This document shows, one piece after another, positions 53,189-63,934 of a stretch of 64,000 nt of DNA. The stretch comes from Impatiens glandulifera (taxonomy: Eukaryota > Streptophyta > Magnoliopsida > Ericales > Balsaminaceae): assembly GCF_907164915.1 (NCBI RefSeq), contig NC_061868.1, forward strand, positions 50,281,689-50,345,688, given 5' to 3'. The notes below the pieces were generated by a model. It saw nothing but the letters and a program-made list of their open reading frames with translations, had not been told where the DNA came from and ran no database searches. Position 1 is the first letter of the stretch. Every line of letters starts with the position of its first letter. Made by a program: the position numbers and the translations under genes.

Positions 53189-55418
53189 ATTGTCTCAATC
53201 TTTGTTGTGCATAAGACACATTGTACATCCGTAATGGTGCGATTTTGTGAGACCACACATCATTGCGTTAGTTGACAATATGCCCGTGAAATCGGTGTAC
53301 ATCCCAAGCTTTGCGGGAACAAAATTTTTCGCCCTCTTCAAATTTTCAGTTTGAGTATCGCGTCTCATGTCACAAAGGATGAAAGATTGCACATGTGCGA
53401 GGATATATGTGTCTTACTTTTTCACTCTTCGTAGGACATTGGACTATTGTCTCTTATACTCGAACGTTTATAAAGAGTATGTATTGGAACACAACTTTTT
53501 ACAGTAAAAAAGATATTTAACATTAAAGTTAATTCACTGTAAGTAGTATTATTAAGTAGTTTAATAATAGACTTAACAAAACAAATGATTAATGAGAACC
53601 TCAGATATCATATTCATATGAAGAAGCTTTTAAAGATTTTCATATATGTAGGAATAATTTCCCTTTCTCATCGCTCAATTTAAAGGTAATCAATAAAATG
53701 ATAAAAAATTAAAATAAATTAAAACTAAAATGAACTCTGTTGTTCAGCAAATCAAATGTATTTTAGAATATTTTAAATCTATAATATAACTCAAATGATG
53801 AGCTCAAACGGTAAAGAAACAAATAACTAATTAACTATAGTCTATCGGAAGTGATTTAATAAAATCTTTATAATTGGTGGAAGGTTATAAAAAAAATCTT
53901 TATAATTGGTCGAAGGTTAAAAAAATATCATTCTTATTAGTTAGCTGTATATTTAATTATTAACAATATTTGCTAAGTGATTGATTTATGTTACTTCTAC
54001 ACTTTCTAAATTTATTTTTTCAGCCATAATCTTTAAATTAACCAAATTACTGACTCACCAATCAACTTATAATTTTTTATTTTGGGGGGAATGGATGATG
54101 AACAAATGACATGCTTGAACTTAAGAAATAACTAATTAACAAGGAATGGAATGGAACAGGAGAGTTCCACTAAACCTTCAAAGAACTGCGCATTTTCTTG
54201 ATAAATACATAGTGCATATCATTTCTAACGCCAATGAAACATAAGTTGATTACATTAATGTGATACATTTACCCTTATTTATTTGTTTGCAATTAGTTAT
54301 TTGTAGTATAATAAATGATATAAAACACTACAACTTAAGTCGATAACGACAAAATGTTCCAGGACATATATAATATAGAACCGACAAAACCGCAATAAAA
54401 AAAGTGTAGCATATGGTGAACAATTCAATTACGTTACATTCTTTTACATCCTTATTTTGCACTTCCTAATTTTCTCACTTTTATTATTGTATTTTAAGAC
54501 CGATAAAATCATTTACGCCCAATTATCAGGATTAACGAATCAATGTTTTGTGTCGTTTTCTTTGCCGTATACGACATTCTTTATCATGTGACCTACTTAT
54601 CTTATAAATATTGTAAAATCTGGACATTGAATACTTTTTTTTTGTTTTGAACATTTTTATATTTGAATTTCAAGAGCAATACTAAATTATCATGTCAAAG
54701 CTTAAATAATAATTACAAGAAATGACTATTAACACAGATAAATCAGTATCCATTTTGTTATTTAAAAAAGCTATATATAATACATATATCTAATGACTTC
54801 ATCAAATCACATATATCTTATATTTATTTAACCTCAAAGGCCTATAATTAGTTATATTTGGCTCAATTAAAGCACTCAAACCTTTAATATACAACTCCTC
54901 TACCTGTCTAAAAAAATGTATTCTTTCATTATAAAAAAGAGAATTATGTGTGGTTATGAAAAAATATTAAGGATTTTAGATGTGGGGATTACATATAAAA
55001 ATAATCCTTGATAATCGGGTTCTCAAACATGTCATAAATCTGTAAGAACAAATGATAAGAAATGACCAGGAATTAAACAATACATATAACAAAAAAAACA
55101 GGTTCAGAACTAATTAAGAACATAAAAACATTATGATTAAACAGGTTTTGTTAAACTGAATTCGATGACAACAAATACCATTACAACGACTAACAATTGT
55201 TAAAATTTTGTTTTTCAAATACATTAGTCTGAAGAAGGGTTTGGTGATTATTTCCATCTCTCTTGATCATCTTCCTGTAATCAGTCTTTTTTTTTATATT
55301 GAAAGTAAGAGTGTACTTCTCCATTTCCTTCCTAAGCATGATTGGAATGCACTTCTTTCATTTCCTTCCTAATTAAGCAAGATTGGAATGCACTTCTCCA
55401 TTTTTTTAATTCCTAAGA
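53189..55418. repeat. Tandem duplication, unit 1 (about 2.2 kb)
   Basis: Direct, diverged copy of 55419 to about 57700. Paired anchors in the same order: ATTGTCTCAATCT (53189/55419), TTGCCCTCTTCAA-type phrases (53330/55648), ACAAATGATTAAT (53582/56071), GGGGAATGGATGAT (54087/about 56498), AACACTACAACTTA (54325/56702), TAATCGGGTTCTCAA (55011/57400), TCTTGATCATCTTC (55261/57655). Its right end contains a remnant of the MYB gene 3' end. There is no intact gene in it. Confidence 0.85.
55230..55418 (-). pseudogene. Remnant of an R2R3-MYB gene 3' end
   Basis: On the minus strand this repeats the last ~120 coding bases of the MYB gene at 57679-58446: two copies of GAAGTGCATTCCAATC, AGGAAGGAAATGGAGAAG, and a final AAAAAAGACTGA that matches the KKD-stop end. 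The frame is broken by stops and indels, and everything upstream, including the MYB repeats, is missing. It marks the end of duplication unit 1. Confidence 0.75.
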
Positions 55419-57678
55419 ATTGTCTCAATCTCTATTATGCATATGACACATTGTGCATCGAATATAGTAATGAACTTACTGATTTTGTCTTTTGTAATTA
55501 GTCTTTTATAGGACACAAGTCAAATGATATAGCGGTGTCTTGGTGCAACTTTAATTAGGAAACTACACAACATTGTGTTAGTTAATAATCTATTCGTGAG
55601 CTCGGAATACATATGAAACTTTGCGCGCACAGAAGCAAAATTTCTCGCCCTCTTCAATTTTCAGTAGTTTAAGTATCCCCGTCTTTGTCACAAAAGGACA
55701 AAAGATTGCAATGTGCGAGGATGGGTCTTCCTTTTCACTCTTCGTAAGACCTCAGACCATTGTCAATCATGAATATGTTTTATTCTCGAATATTTGTAGT
55801 CTTTTCTGATTCTTAAGTTCTGAAACTTTGCTTTAAGACATGAATTTACATTCGAATCAACACTCTACCAAAATAGAGTAACTCGTTCATTTCAATCTTT
55901 ATTCAATCATTTTTCTATCCTACTCTAAGTAACTATTCATGGTTTTTTTTCACCATAACTGTTAAATTGGATAGTTAAGAGTAGTATTGGAATAATTTTT
56001 TTACAATAAAAAATATTTAAAATTAAAGCTAATTCAATGTGAGTAGTTTAATAATAGAATTAACAAAAACAAATGATTAATCATGAGAACCTCGAGAAAT
56101 CATATGAAGAAGTTTTTAAAGATTTTCATATCTAGGAATAATTGCCCTTCTTTGAGCTCCTTTCAAGTAAGGCAATCTATAAAATGATAGAATAAAAAAA
56201 TAAAAAGCATATGTTTTTCAACAATGGACTCGATCTGTTGCTCAACAAATTATCAATGTATTTTAGATTTTAAATCTATAATAACCCAAATGATGAGCTC
56301 AAACAAACAATAAAGAATATACAAATAACCAATTAACTATATATAGTCTATGAGAAGTCATCTAATAAAATCTTTATAATTGGTGGAAGGTTAAAAAATA
56401 TCATTCTTATTAGTTAGCTGTATATTTAACTATTAACCATTTATTAAGTGATTGATTTATGTCACTTTTATCCTTTCTAATTTTTTATTTTTGAGGAATG
56501 GATGATAAACCAATGATATGTTTGATCTTAAGAAATAATTAGAAAAGAATGGAATATGAGAGTTTCACAAAGTCTTTGAAATTGCGCAATTTCTTGACGA
56601 ACAACAAATAATATGGTGATTACATTAATTAATGTAATAAATTTACCCACATTTAGTATTTATGCACAATTAGATTTTTGTAGTATAATAAAAGATATAA
56701 AACACTACAACTTATGCCGATAGCGACAAAATGTTCGAGAACATGGTATAGAAGCGATAAAACCAATAAAATTAATTAAGTGTAACATATGGTGAACAAT
56801 TCAATTGCATTACATTCTTTTACCTCCTTATTTTGCACTTCTTGATTTTTTCACTTTTATTATATAGTGTATTTGAGACCGACGTAAACATTTACATCCA
56901 AATTTTCATGATTAATTAACAAATAAGGTTTTGTGTCGTTTTCTCTCGTTATATACGACATTCTTTATCTTGTGACCTACCTTTCTTTTATAAAGATTGT
57001 ACAAACTGGACATTGAACACTTTTCTTTCTAATGTTTTTATATTTGAATTTCAAAAGCAATGGTAAATTATTATGTCAAAACTTAAATAACAATTACAAG
57101 AAATGACTCTTAATATAGATAAATCAGTATCAATTTTTATTTATTTATTTATTTAAAAAAGCTATTAATACATATATCTAATGACTTCATCAAATCCCAT
57201 ATCTTATATTTACTTAACCTTAAATTAAGACCTATAATTAGTTATATTTGGCTCAAATTAAGCACTCAAACCTTTAATATACAACTCCTCTTGACTACCT
57301 GTCTAAAAATGCATTCTTTCATAAAGAAAAAGATTTATGTGTGGTTATGAAAAGGATTTTAATTATATGTGGGCATTACACATAAAAATAATCCTTCATA
57401 ATCGGGTTCTCAAGCATGTCAGAAATCTTTAAGAACAAATGATAAAAAATAATCAGGAATTAAACACTACATATAACATAAAAACATATTCAGAATTAAG
57501 AACATACAAACTTTATGATCAAACAGGTATTATTAAACTGAATTCGATTACAACAAATACCATTACAACTACTAAACAATTATTTTAACAAAACCATTAA
57601 TCTGAACAAGGGTTTGGTTCCATCTCTCTCTCTCTCTCTCTCTCTCTAGGTCTCTCTTGATCATCTTCATTCATGTAA
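55419..57678. repeat. Tandem duplication, unit 2, downstream of MYB gene A
   Basis: Second copy of the block described at 53189-55418, running into the 3' end of the intact MYB gene. A (TC)n tract lies at about 57626-57648. A further partial copy of the middle of this unit (AACACTGCAATTTAAG, then a phrase ending GACAAAACAAATAAAG) lies at 59660-59740, downstream of the second MYB gene. No other gene is seen. Confidence 0.8.
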
Positions 57679-58446
57679 TCAGTCTTTTTTAATGAAAGTA
57701 AGAGTGAGCTTCTCCATTTCCTTCCTAAGCATGATTGGAATGCACTTCTCCATTTCCTCCCTAAGAATGGTTGGAATGATGTTTTCCATTTCCTTCCTGA
57801 CAATGCCCGGAAGTAACTCCCTGACAGTTTTATTAACCAACCGAACAATGTTAGGATCAATATCGGTGGACTCCGACACATCCTCCTCAACTGGTTCATT
57901 CTGATTTTCCTCTGAATCGGAATCCACTAACCCTTCTGATCTAAGGGCAGTCTCCGACAGTAAAACAAGAGCATCAGCTCCAGGAGGCACGAAGGAATCA
58001 CTTTCCGTCCTACCAGCTGCAGTTTCATCTACCTCTTCCACTTCCTCTACCGCTCCCTGTCCGTCGCCGCCTCCGCCGCCGCCGCCATTGATCATCGCAC
58101 CAGCAGGCTGTTTCTTTAAATAGCAATGCCAGCGGTTCTTTACAAGGTTGTCAGTTCTGCCGACAAGCAATCGGGCGATATCCGACCACTTGTTTCCCAG
58201 AATTTCATGGGCCCGATTGATGATCTGGTCCTCCTGTGGGGTGAAGGGCCCATGGTTTAGCTCCGGGGACAAATGGTTGCACCACCGAAGCCGGCAAGAA
58301 CTAGCCGTTCGCCCCGGAATTGATCTGCAAATAAAAGACCAATTCTTGGCACCGTGGGTTTGCACCACCTCAGCCAACAAACTGTCCTCATCGATGCTCC
58401 ATTGCCCCTTGATCACTTGAAACATCGTATCCTCCGCCGCCGCCAT
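57679..58446 (-). CDS. R2R3-MYB transcription factor (MYB44-group-like), copy A
   Basis: A 255-residue intronless DNA-binding protein. R2 (about 13-62) has GQWSIDEDSLL, the three spaced Trp and SIPGRTASSCRLRWCNHLSP. R3 (about 66-114) begins GPFTPQEDQ, with Phe replacing the first Trp as usual, then GNKWSDIARLL, GRTDNLVKNRWHCYLKK. Linker and repeat wording are nearest the MYB44/70/73/77 group (subgroup 22), whose members lack introns, but the usual NAIKNHWN is NLVKNRWH and the group's C-terminal motifs were not seen. After a poly-Gly and acidic stretch the C-terminus holds three near-repeats of LRKEMEKCIPIM, a probable amphipathic helix. A TATA-like TTATAAAAA lies at about 58516-58524 (minus). 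Confidence 0.93.
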   Translation of the reverse strand: MAAAEDTMFQVIKGQWSIDEDSLLAEVVQTHGAKNWSFICRSIPGRTASSCRLRWCNHLSPELNHGPFTPQEDQIINRAHEILGNKWSDIARLLVGRTDNLVKNRWHCYLKKQPAGAMINGGGGGGGDGQGAVEEVEEVDETAAGRTESDSFVPPGADALVLLSETALRSEGLVDSDSEENQNEPVEEDVSESTDIDPNIVRLVNKTVRELLPGIVRKEMENIIPTILREEMEKCIPIMLRKEMEKLTLTFIKKD

Positions 58447-58640
58447 AATAAGAGAGAGAGAGAGAGAGTGAGAAGAGCGTTAAGAGTGAGAAGGGCGTAA
58501 CTCTATTATACGTCTTTTTATAACCTAGCTAGGGTAACTCTTGTGGTCAGGAAAACCTATCCGTTAATGACATGTATTACCTCTATGATTCTAAAAATCT
58601 TAAATTTATGGCATTAGTTGAAATTTGTTTTACAATCTTC
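58447..58640 (-). promoter_or_regulatory. Promoter of MYB gene A, with MYB-type sites
   Basis: (GA)n leader at 58450-58468, minus-strand TATA-like box at about 58516-58524, then TATCCGTTAATGACATG and TTACCTC on the + strand at about 58556-58584. The CCGTTA core fits MYB binding (CNGTTR). The same phrase order occurs upstream of MYB gene B. Confidence 0.5.
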
Positions 58641-60736
58641 TTTTATTTGGGATTCTTTGCCCAATATATATCTTTTTTACCTACCTCTTAATTTTTAAAT
58701 TCACATTTTTCGCACTTTCAAATAACTTGTAACAAAGTCTTAATCACCCTCATTTAGTGCACCAAGCATATCGAACGCTCATACCTTCACAATTCATAAT
58801 ACGGTGATTATCATTAACTAAATTAGCTAGGTTAACTCATAAATTCTCGGGATTTTAATCTTAAAATTGAACTCTAAATTGCATAAATAAATTTCAAATG
58901 TGGTTAATCATACATTTGTCTAATTAAAAAATAATAATATTAATATTAATTATCTTGTAAATAAATAACCTTCATTTAAAGAAAATAAAAACTAAAAATT
59001 GGTATTAATTAGTTTGGGATTTGAATTGATGAGTCTGAAAACACTTATAACCATGGATTTGAATTATAAATAACTGGTAATGTGATTGTAATCACTAGAT
59101 TATGTAGTAATTTTTTTTAAACATTTATAACTACTGGATTGGAGAAATCATATTGATTTATACACACCATAATTCACATTAATTTAATATAGCTCTATAT
59201 TTGTACTTCGTATGACTCAAGAAAAATTATTTGGCAAAAAAATTGATCAAGATATATTTTTTTTTAGCATAATCTAAAAATTTATAAAAAGTTATTTATT
59301 TTCATCTACTTTTTATTTAAAAATGTTTCAACCAACTCAATTATATCTTTTATATTATTATTTTAAAAAACAAATATCACTTTTTCTTATTGTTTTTGAC
59401 AATTTCTACCATTTTACTACTTTTGAGTCATAAAAAGTTACAAAATATTTAAAATAATATATAACTTTTCAAGTACTCATTAAATACTTATATTTTTTAT
59501 TATTATAATTTTTTAAATGTGGGACTTTTCAGTAAACACTTAACCATAATTTATAAGGTATGTAAATCAAATTTTTTAGAAAAATAAAATTGTTCATTAT
59601 ATTTATAATATTTGATTGAATAGTAAACATTACCCAAATATTTGTCAATAATAAAAAACATAAAACACTGCAATTTAAGTTGATAATGAGAAAATGTGTC
59701 GATTAATTCGACAGAGAAACGACAAAACAAATAAAGTATATATAATGAGTACTGCTTGAGTACTAGATTTGATATAATAACGACAAAATGAAATAAAATA
59801 TAATGGGAGAAAATAAAACTCACACGTTTAAAATATAAATAACGTGCTTACCATATCTTAATTATTAAGAAAATCTTTCCCATCTTAATGATCATTTAAG
59901 AGAAAAACAAATATGAAATATTTGATTTCGATAAAACCTCCAAAGAAAATATAGGAACTATTCCTAGGATAACATGTCTAATTAATAATAGTGCTAAAGA
60001 ACTTGTATTGTTTACATGTATACACATATTATCTGACCCATCAAAGAAAAACAAACTCACACAGACTACTTACAAAGGTAAACTCAAGAATAAAATGTGT
60101 AAAAAAGACATATAGACTTCAAGTCTACCCATGTCAACATCCTCTTAAAATGTGTAAAACATACATCTTAATACGATCATGACAAAAGGTTAGAAAGCCT
60201 CTTAACTAAATTAAAACTCTCCATCAAGAAAAAGAAGCACAAATATGACACACCATAAAAATTGTCACACAACCATTAGGACCAATCCCAAAAACCTTGA
60301 CCCGATCAACCAAATAAATGGAGAATTAAGTAACTCAAACCACTAGAGCTCAATGATCCAAAGAACTCATCAGATAAAAGTAGTTGAATCCAAACAATAT
60401 AGATATAATTCACTGTTGAGCTCTCAAAAGAAAAACTCTTCAATGAAATCCAAAGGAATTAACCCTTATTTGAAGATTAAAATAAGGCTTATATAATTAA
60501 CAACTTGTCACAAATCTTCCAAGGAATAATGATCAACAAATAACCAGTTCGACATTAATCAGAAATAACTAACAATCCTTGAAGAAACAAGAAAAGAAAA
60601 GATGGAATGCAAGAGTTTCAGACAACCTTGTTACAACTCTAATAATTCAAATTAAAGAACATAAAAGCATTATAAAAACTCTCTCTCTCTCTGTCTTCCT
60701 CACTCAAGCTCTCTCCTCCTCCAATCCAATCCTTAA
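58641..60736. other. Spacer between the two MYB genes
   Basis: AT-rich. 59045-59112 (ACCATGGATTTGAATTA, then ACTAGATTATGTAGTAA) matches 62540-62612 upstream of MYB gene B. 59620-59830 matches parts of the duplicated downstream blocks. So it joins the upstream flank of one unit to the downstream flank of the next. (CT)n at 60679-60692. No intact gene is seen; a 90-codon ORF at 59551-59823 has no recognised feature. Confidence 0.5.
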
Positions 60737-61936
60737 TCAGTCTTTCTTATTATTGAATGTTATAGTGTACTTTTCCAATTCCTTCCTAAGAAGGATTGGT
60801 AAATAGTTTTCCATCTCCTTCCTAAGCAAGCTTGGTAAAGATTTTTCAATTCCCTTCTTGATATTTTTATTAATCAACCGAACCAACTTAGGATCAATGG
60901 TGGACTCCGACACATCCTCATGAAGTTGTTGATCACTCTCTGTTTCGTCTGAATCAATATCCAATACCACAGTTGAACTTTGGACAGGCGCCGGCAGTAG
61001 TCCAGCAATGCTTACGGTCCTCTCTGTATCTTCTCCTTCTTCTTCTTCTCTTTCTCCTTCTCCTTCTCCTTCTCCTTCTCCTTCTCCTTCTCCTTCTCCT
61101 TCTCCTTCTCCTTCTCCTTCTCCTTCTCCTTCTCCTTCTCCTTCTCCTTCTCCTTCTCCTTCTCCTTCTCCTTCTCCTTCTCCTTCTCCTTCTCCTTCTC
61201 CTTCTCCTTCTCCTTCTTGTGCATCTCCTCCTCCTTCTCCTTCTCCTTCTTGTGCATCTCCTCCTCCTTCTCCTTCTCCTTCTTGTGCATCTCCTCCTCC
61301 TTCTCCTTCTCCTTCTTGTGCATCTCCTCCTCCTTCTCCTTCTCCTTCTTGTGCATCTCCTCCTCCTTCTCCTTCTTGCCCATCTCCTTGTTGTCCTGCT
61401 CCTCCTCCTTCCTGCCCATCTCCTTGTTGTTGTCCTTGTCCTTCTTCTCCTTGTCCTTGTCTTCCTCCTTGTCTTTGTCCTTCTCCTGCTGCTCCTCCTT
61501 CTCCTGCTTCCCCTTGTCCGGCGGCGCCGACACCTTCAATAGCCAACACTGCAACATCACGTCGCCTCTTCAGAGTGGAGTGCCATCGGTTTTTGACGGA
61601 GTTATCAGTCCTTCCATTATCAAGCAATCTAGCCATTTCCGTCCATTTGTTACCCATATCTGCATGCATCTCCAAAATGAGCTGATCCTCCTCCGGGGTA
61701 AAGGGCAGATGGTTCACCTCCGGCGACAGCTGTTTCAACCAGCGATTACGGCAAGATGATGGGTTTCTCCCCGGAATAGATCGGCTAATAACCGACCAAC
61801 TCCGAACAGTACCATGTCTTTGCACAAGACTCGTTAGCAAGTTGTCCTCCTGAACTGTCCATGCTCCCTTCACCATCTCCTCAGGATCTAGAATAACCAT
61901 CTCCTCAGGATCTAGAATAATAATATTATTCCACAT
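60737..61936 (-). CDS. R2R3-MYB transcription factor, copy B, with a long Gly-Glu repeat
   Basis: A 399-residue intronless paralogue of the MYB gene 2.3 kb away, same strand. A 24-bp tandem duplication near the start encodes ILDPEEMV twice. R2 (about 23-72) has GAWTVQEDNLL, SWSVISRSIPGRNPSSCRNRW. R3 (about 77-124) has LPFTPEEDQLI, GNKWTEMARLL, GRTDNSVKNRWHSTLKRR. Then comes a Gly/Gln/Glu region of about 170 residues: several GGGDAQEGEGE units and a pure Gly-Glu dipeptide run. The C-terminus again has the acidic SESTIDPKLVRLINK segment and the LLRKEMENYLPILLRKELEK amphipathic repeat. The GE region is unknown in the MYB44 group as I know it and arises from a (TTCTCC)n hexamer. TATA-like TTATAAAAT lies at about 62043-62051 (minus). 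Confidence 0.92.
   Translation of the reverse strand: MWNNIIILDPEEMVILDPEEMVKGAWTVQEDNLLTSLVQRHGTVRSWSVISRSIPGRNPSSCRNRWLKQLSPEVNHLPFTPEEDQLILEMHADMGNKWTEMARLLDNGRTDNSVKNRWHSTLKRRRDVAVLAIEGVGAAGQGEAGEGGAAGEGQRQGGRQGQGEEGQGQQQGDGQEGGGAGQQGDGQEGEGGGDAQEGEGEGGGDAQEGEGEGGGDAQEGEGEGGGDAQEGEGEGGGDAQEGEGEGEGEGEGEGEGEGEGEGEGEGEGEGEGEGEGEGEGEGEGEGEGEGEGEGEREEEEGEDTERTVSIAGLLPAPVQSSTVVLDIDSDETESDQQLHEDVSESTIDPKLVRLINKNIKKGIEKSLPSLLRKEMENYLPILLRKELEKYTITFNNKKD
61050..61375 (-). repeat. Coding hexanucleotide and 33-36-bp repeats (Gly-Glu) in MYB gene B
   Basis: (CTTCTC)n on the + strand for about 165 bases (61050-61215), followed by five units of about 33 bp containing TTCTTGTGCATCTCCTCCTC to about 61375. 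All units are multiples of three, so the MYB frame is kept. Confidence 0.95.
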
Positions 61937-62180
61937 TATTTTTTATCCTCCTCCGCCGCCGCCGCCGCCGAACGTATTGATCGATGATAAGCTTTTAATT
62001 TCTAGAGATTGATCCAGTGAAATGAAATGAACTCTATATGTCTCATTTTATAAGGGGGGTTAGGGTATTCAACTCTAGCTAGCTAGTGGTTGTTATGAAA
62101 ACGTAACGGATACAAGTTCGGACCTAGACCTGTATCTATCCGTTATTCATGACAACTGTTACCTCACCCATACAAAATCT
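61937..62180 (-). promoter_or_regulatory. Promoter of MYB gene B, sharing motifs with copy A
   Basis: (CCG)n in the leader at about 61951-61970, TATA-like box near 62043-62051 (minus), AACGTAACGGATA at 62100-62112, TATCCGTTATTCATGAC at about 62137-62153, and TTACCTC at 62160-62166. The second and third blocks recur in the same order upstream of MYB gene A. Confidence 0.5.
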
Positions 62181-63880
62181 GTACAAATTTACAATCTCCA
62201 GCTTGCCTTGGATTATAGTTGACCTTAATTTTATTACATTAATTTTTTTTTTCATCCAGGATTTTTTTCCCATTATCCACATGTATCTTTTTGGTTAAAA
62301 AGGTATTCCATATATATCTTTAATTACCAACCCCAAATAAAAAAAACTAACATTTTCAACCGTTTTAATACAGTAAAAGTTTTTATCCACGGCGCCGGTT
62401 ATAATTAGTTCCGGCGACGGTACTTATATATATATATATTCAAACCTATTGGGAAAATAATCATTTTCATAAAAAAAAATTAGGACAAACAGGCATCCTT
62501 AAGTACAAAATATATACTATTATTCCTTAAGTACAAAATAACCATGGATTTGAATTAATGACCAGTAGTGTAAAAACAATTCTATATATACTAGATTATG
62601 TACGTAGTAATTTAATTATTATTGCTTTGAAAAAGATACAGCAATTTCATGACTAATTTGTTTTTATAAAGATAGTAATAAACAATTATATACTAGATTA
62701 TGTAGTAATTTAATTATTATTGTTTTGAAAAGATGGTAATTTAGTTATTATTTTTTAGAATATGGTAGTTTTATTATTTATTTTGAAGATATAGTATTTT
62801 TAAAAAAAAATAGATATATAGTAATTTAGTTATTATAGAGAGAGCAAAATATAATAATACAACTAATTACTATATAGAGGATGCATTAATTTTAAAATAA
62901 GACATTTTTTTATTTATTAATATTTGGACTTGATAAATATTCACCAATACAAATTAAGAAAGGATATAATTTGTTAAAAATTTCAATATAATAAAACTTC
63001 AAGAGAAGCAAAAACAATTCATAACAAAAAAAAAATTAATATAAAGAGCTTTCTTTGTGTATATATATGCAAGATGAATTATAAATGTTATAAATAAATA
63101 AGAAATTAGAATGTGACATGAACTAATTCTAATTTCATTTAAATGATTAATTAAGTTTCAATTCCAATATTTTATTTAAGAATTGTAATTTAAACATTTT
63201 TTGAAAAATTATTAATATAAGAATATAAATATAAAAGATTATTATAATATTTATTTGTTTCAATTCTAATATTTTATTTAAGACTTGTAATAGCCTTAAA
63301 GAAAAAAGAAAAGTGGGTGGATGTAGAATATATATATATTTTATTTTTTATTTTTGCAGTCAACTAAAATATGTCATTGCGTCATTGTTTTTTTAATTAT
63401 TTCTTTCAAATTCTCTCTACTTATTATCATATATTTTTTATATCATTAATATAATAAATTAAATATATATAAAAAAGATTGTTATAATATTTTTTATCAA
63501 ATATATTTAGTTTTCCTCTCCAATTTCATCAATTAATTTATATGTGGGAGCTGATTTGTTAAACTAAATCAGGCATACATTTTCTTTTGTATAAATCGGT
63601 TCTTTTTATTTGTATCTATTTAAACTGTTTTAATTCTTTCCTTCTTATATATAATTTGTTATTGTCAAATATATAATTATAAAATGTTCAACAATTTATA
63701 TTTATTTTTTCCAAATTCATTCAAGCAGCTAACTAGGTCTAATCTCTCTCTCTTCTCTTCTCTTCTCTTCTCTTCTCTTCTCTTCTCTTCTCTTCTCTTC
63801 TCTTCTCTTCTCTTCTCTCTCACACACACACAAACACAAACACACTCACTCATAAAATGTAAACATTATTCTCTCTCACC
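62181..63880. other. AT-rich spacer with pentanucleotide microsatellite
   Basis: 62540-62612 repeats 59045-59112. (TCTCT)n pentamer tract at about 63749-63817 followed by a short (CA)n run, close before the ORF at the window end, so it may be in its promoter or 5' UTR. No gene is seen. Confidence 0.45.
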
Positions 63881-63928
63881 ATGAATTCCTTCAACCATTT
63901 CTCGTGCCACCTTAAGCAAGCTAGCTAG
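63881..63928 (+). promoter_or_regulatory. Possible upstream ORF (15 codons)
   Basis: ATG at 63881 opens MNSFNHFSCHLKQAS and stops at TAG 63926-63928, six bases before the next ATG at 63935. If both lie on one transcript this is a uORF that could limit translation of the main frame. The transcript start is unknown. Confidence 0.35.
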
Positions 63929-63934
63929 GATCAA

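Noticed and set aside
53195..53392. 65-codon minus-strand ORF with several Cys and His residues in the duplicated block
   Set aside because: The matching duplicate at 55420-55800 does not keep the frame, so it is unlikely to be coding.
60973..61759. + strand poly-Leu and Ser-Pro ORFs, and a Lys/Glu ORF on the minus strand
   Set aside because: Alternative frames of the hexamer repeat in MYB copy B, whose MYB domain and C-terminus are continuous in the chosen frame.
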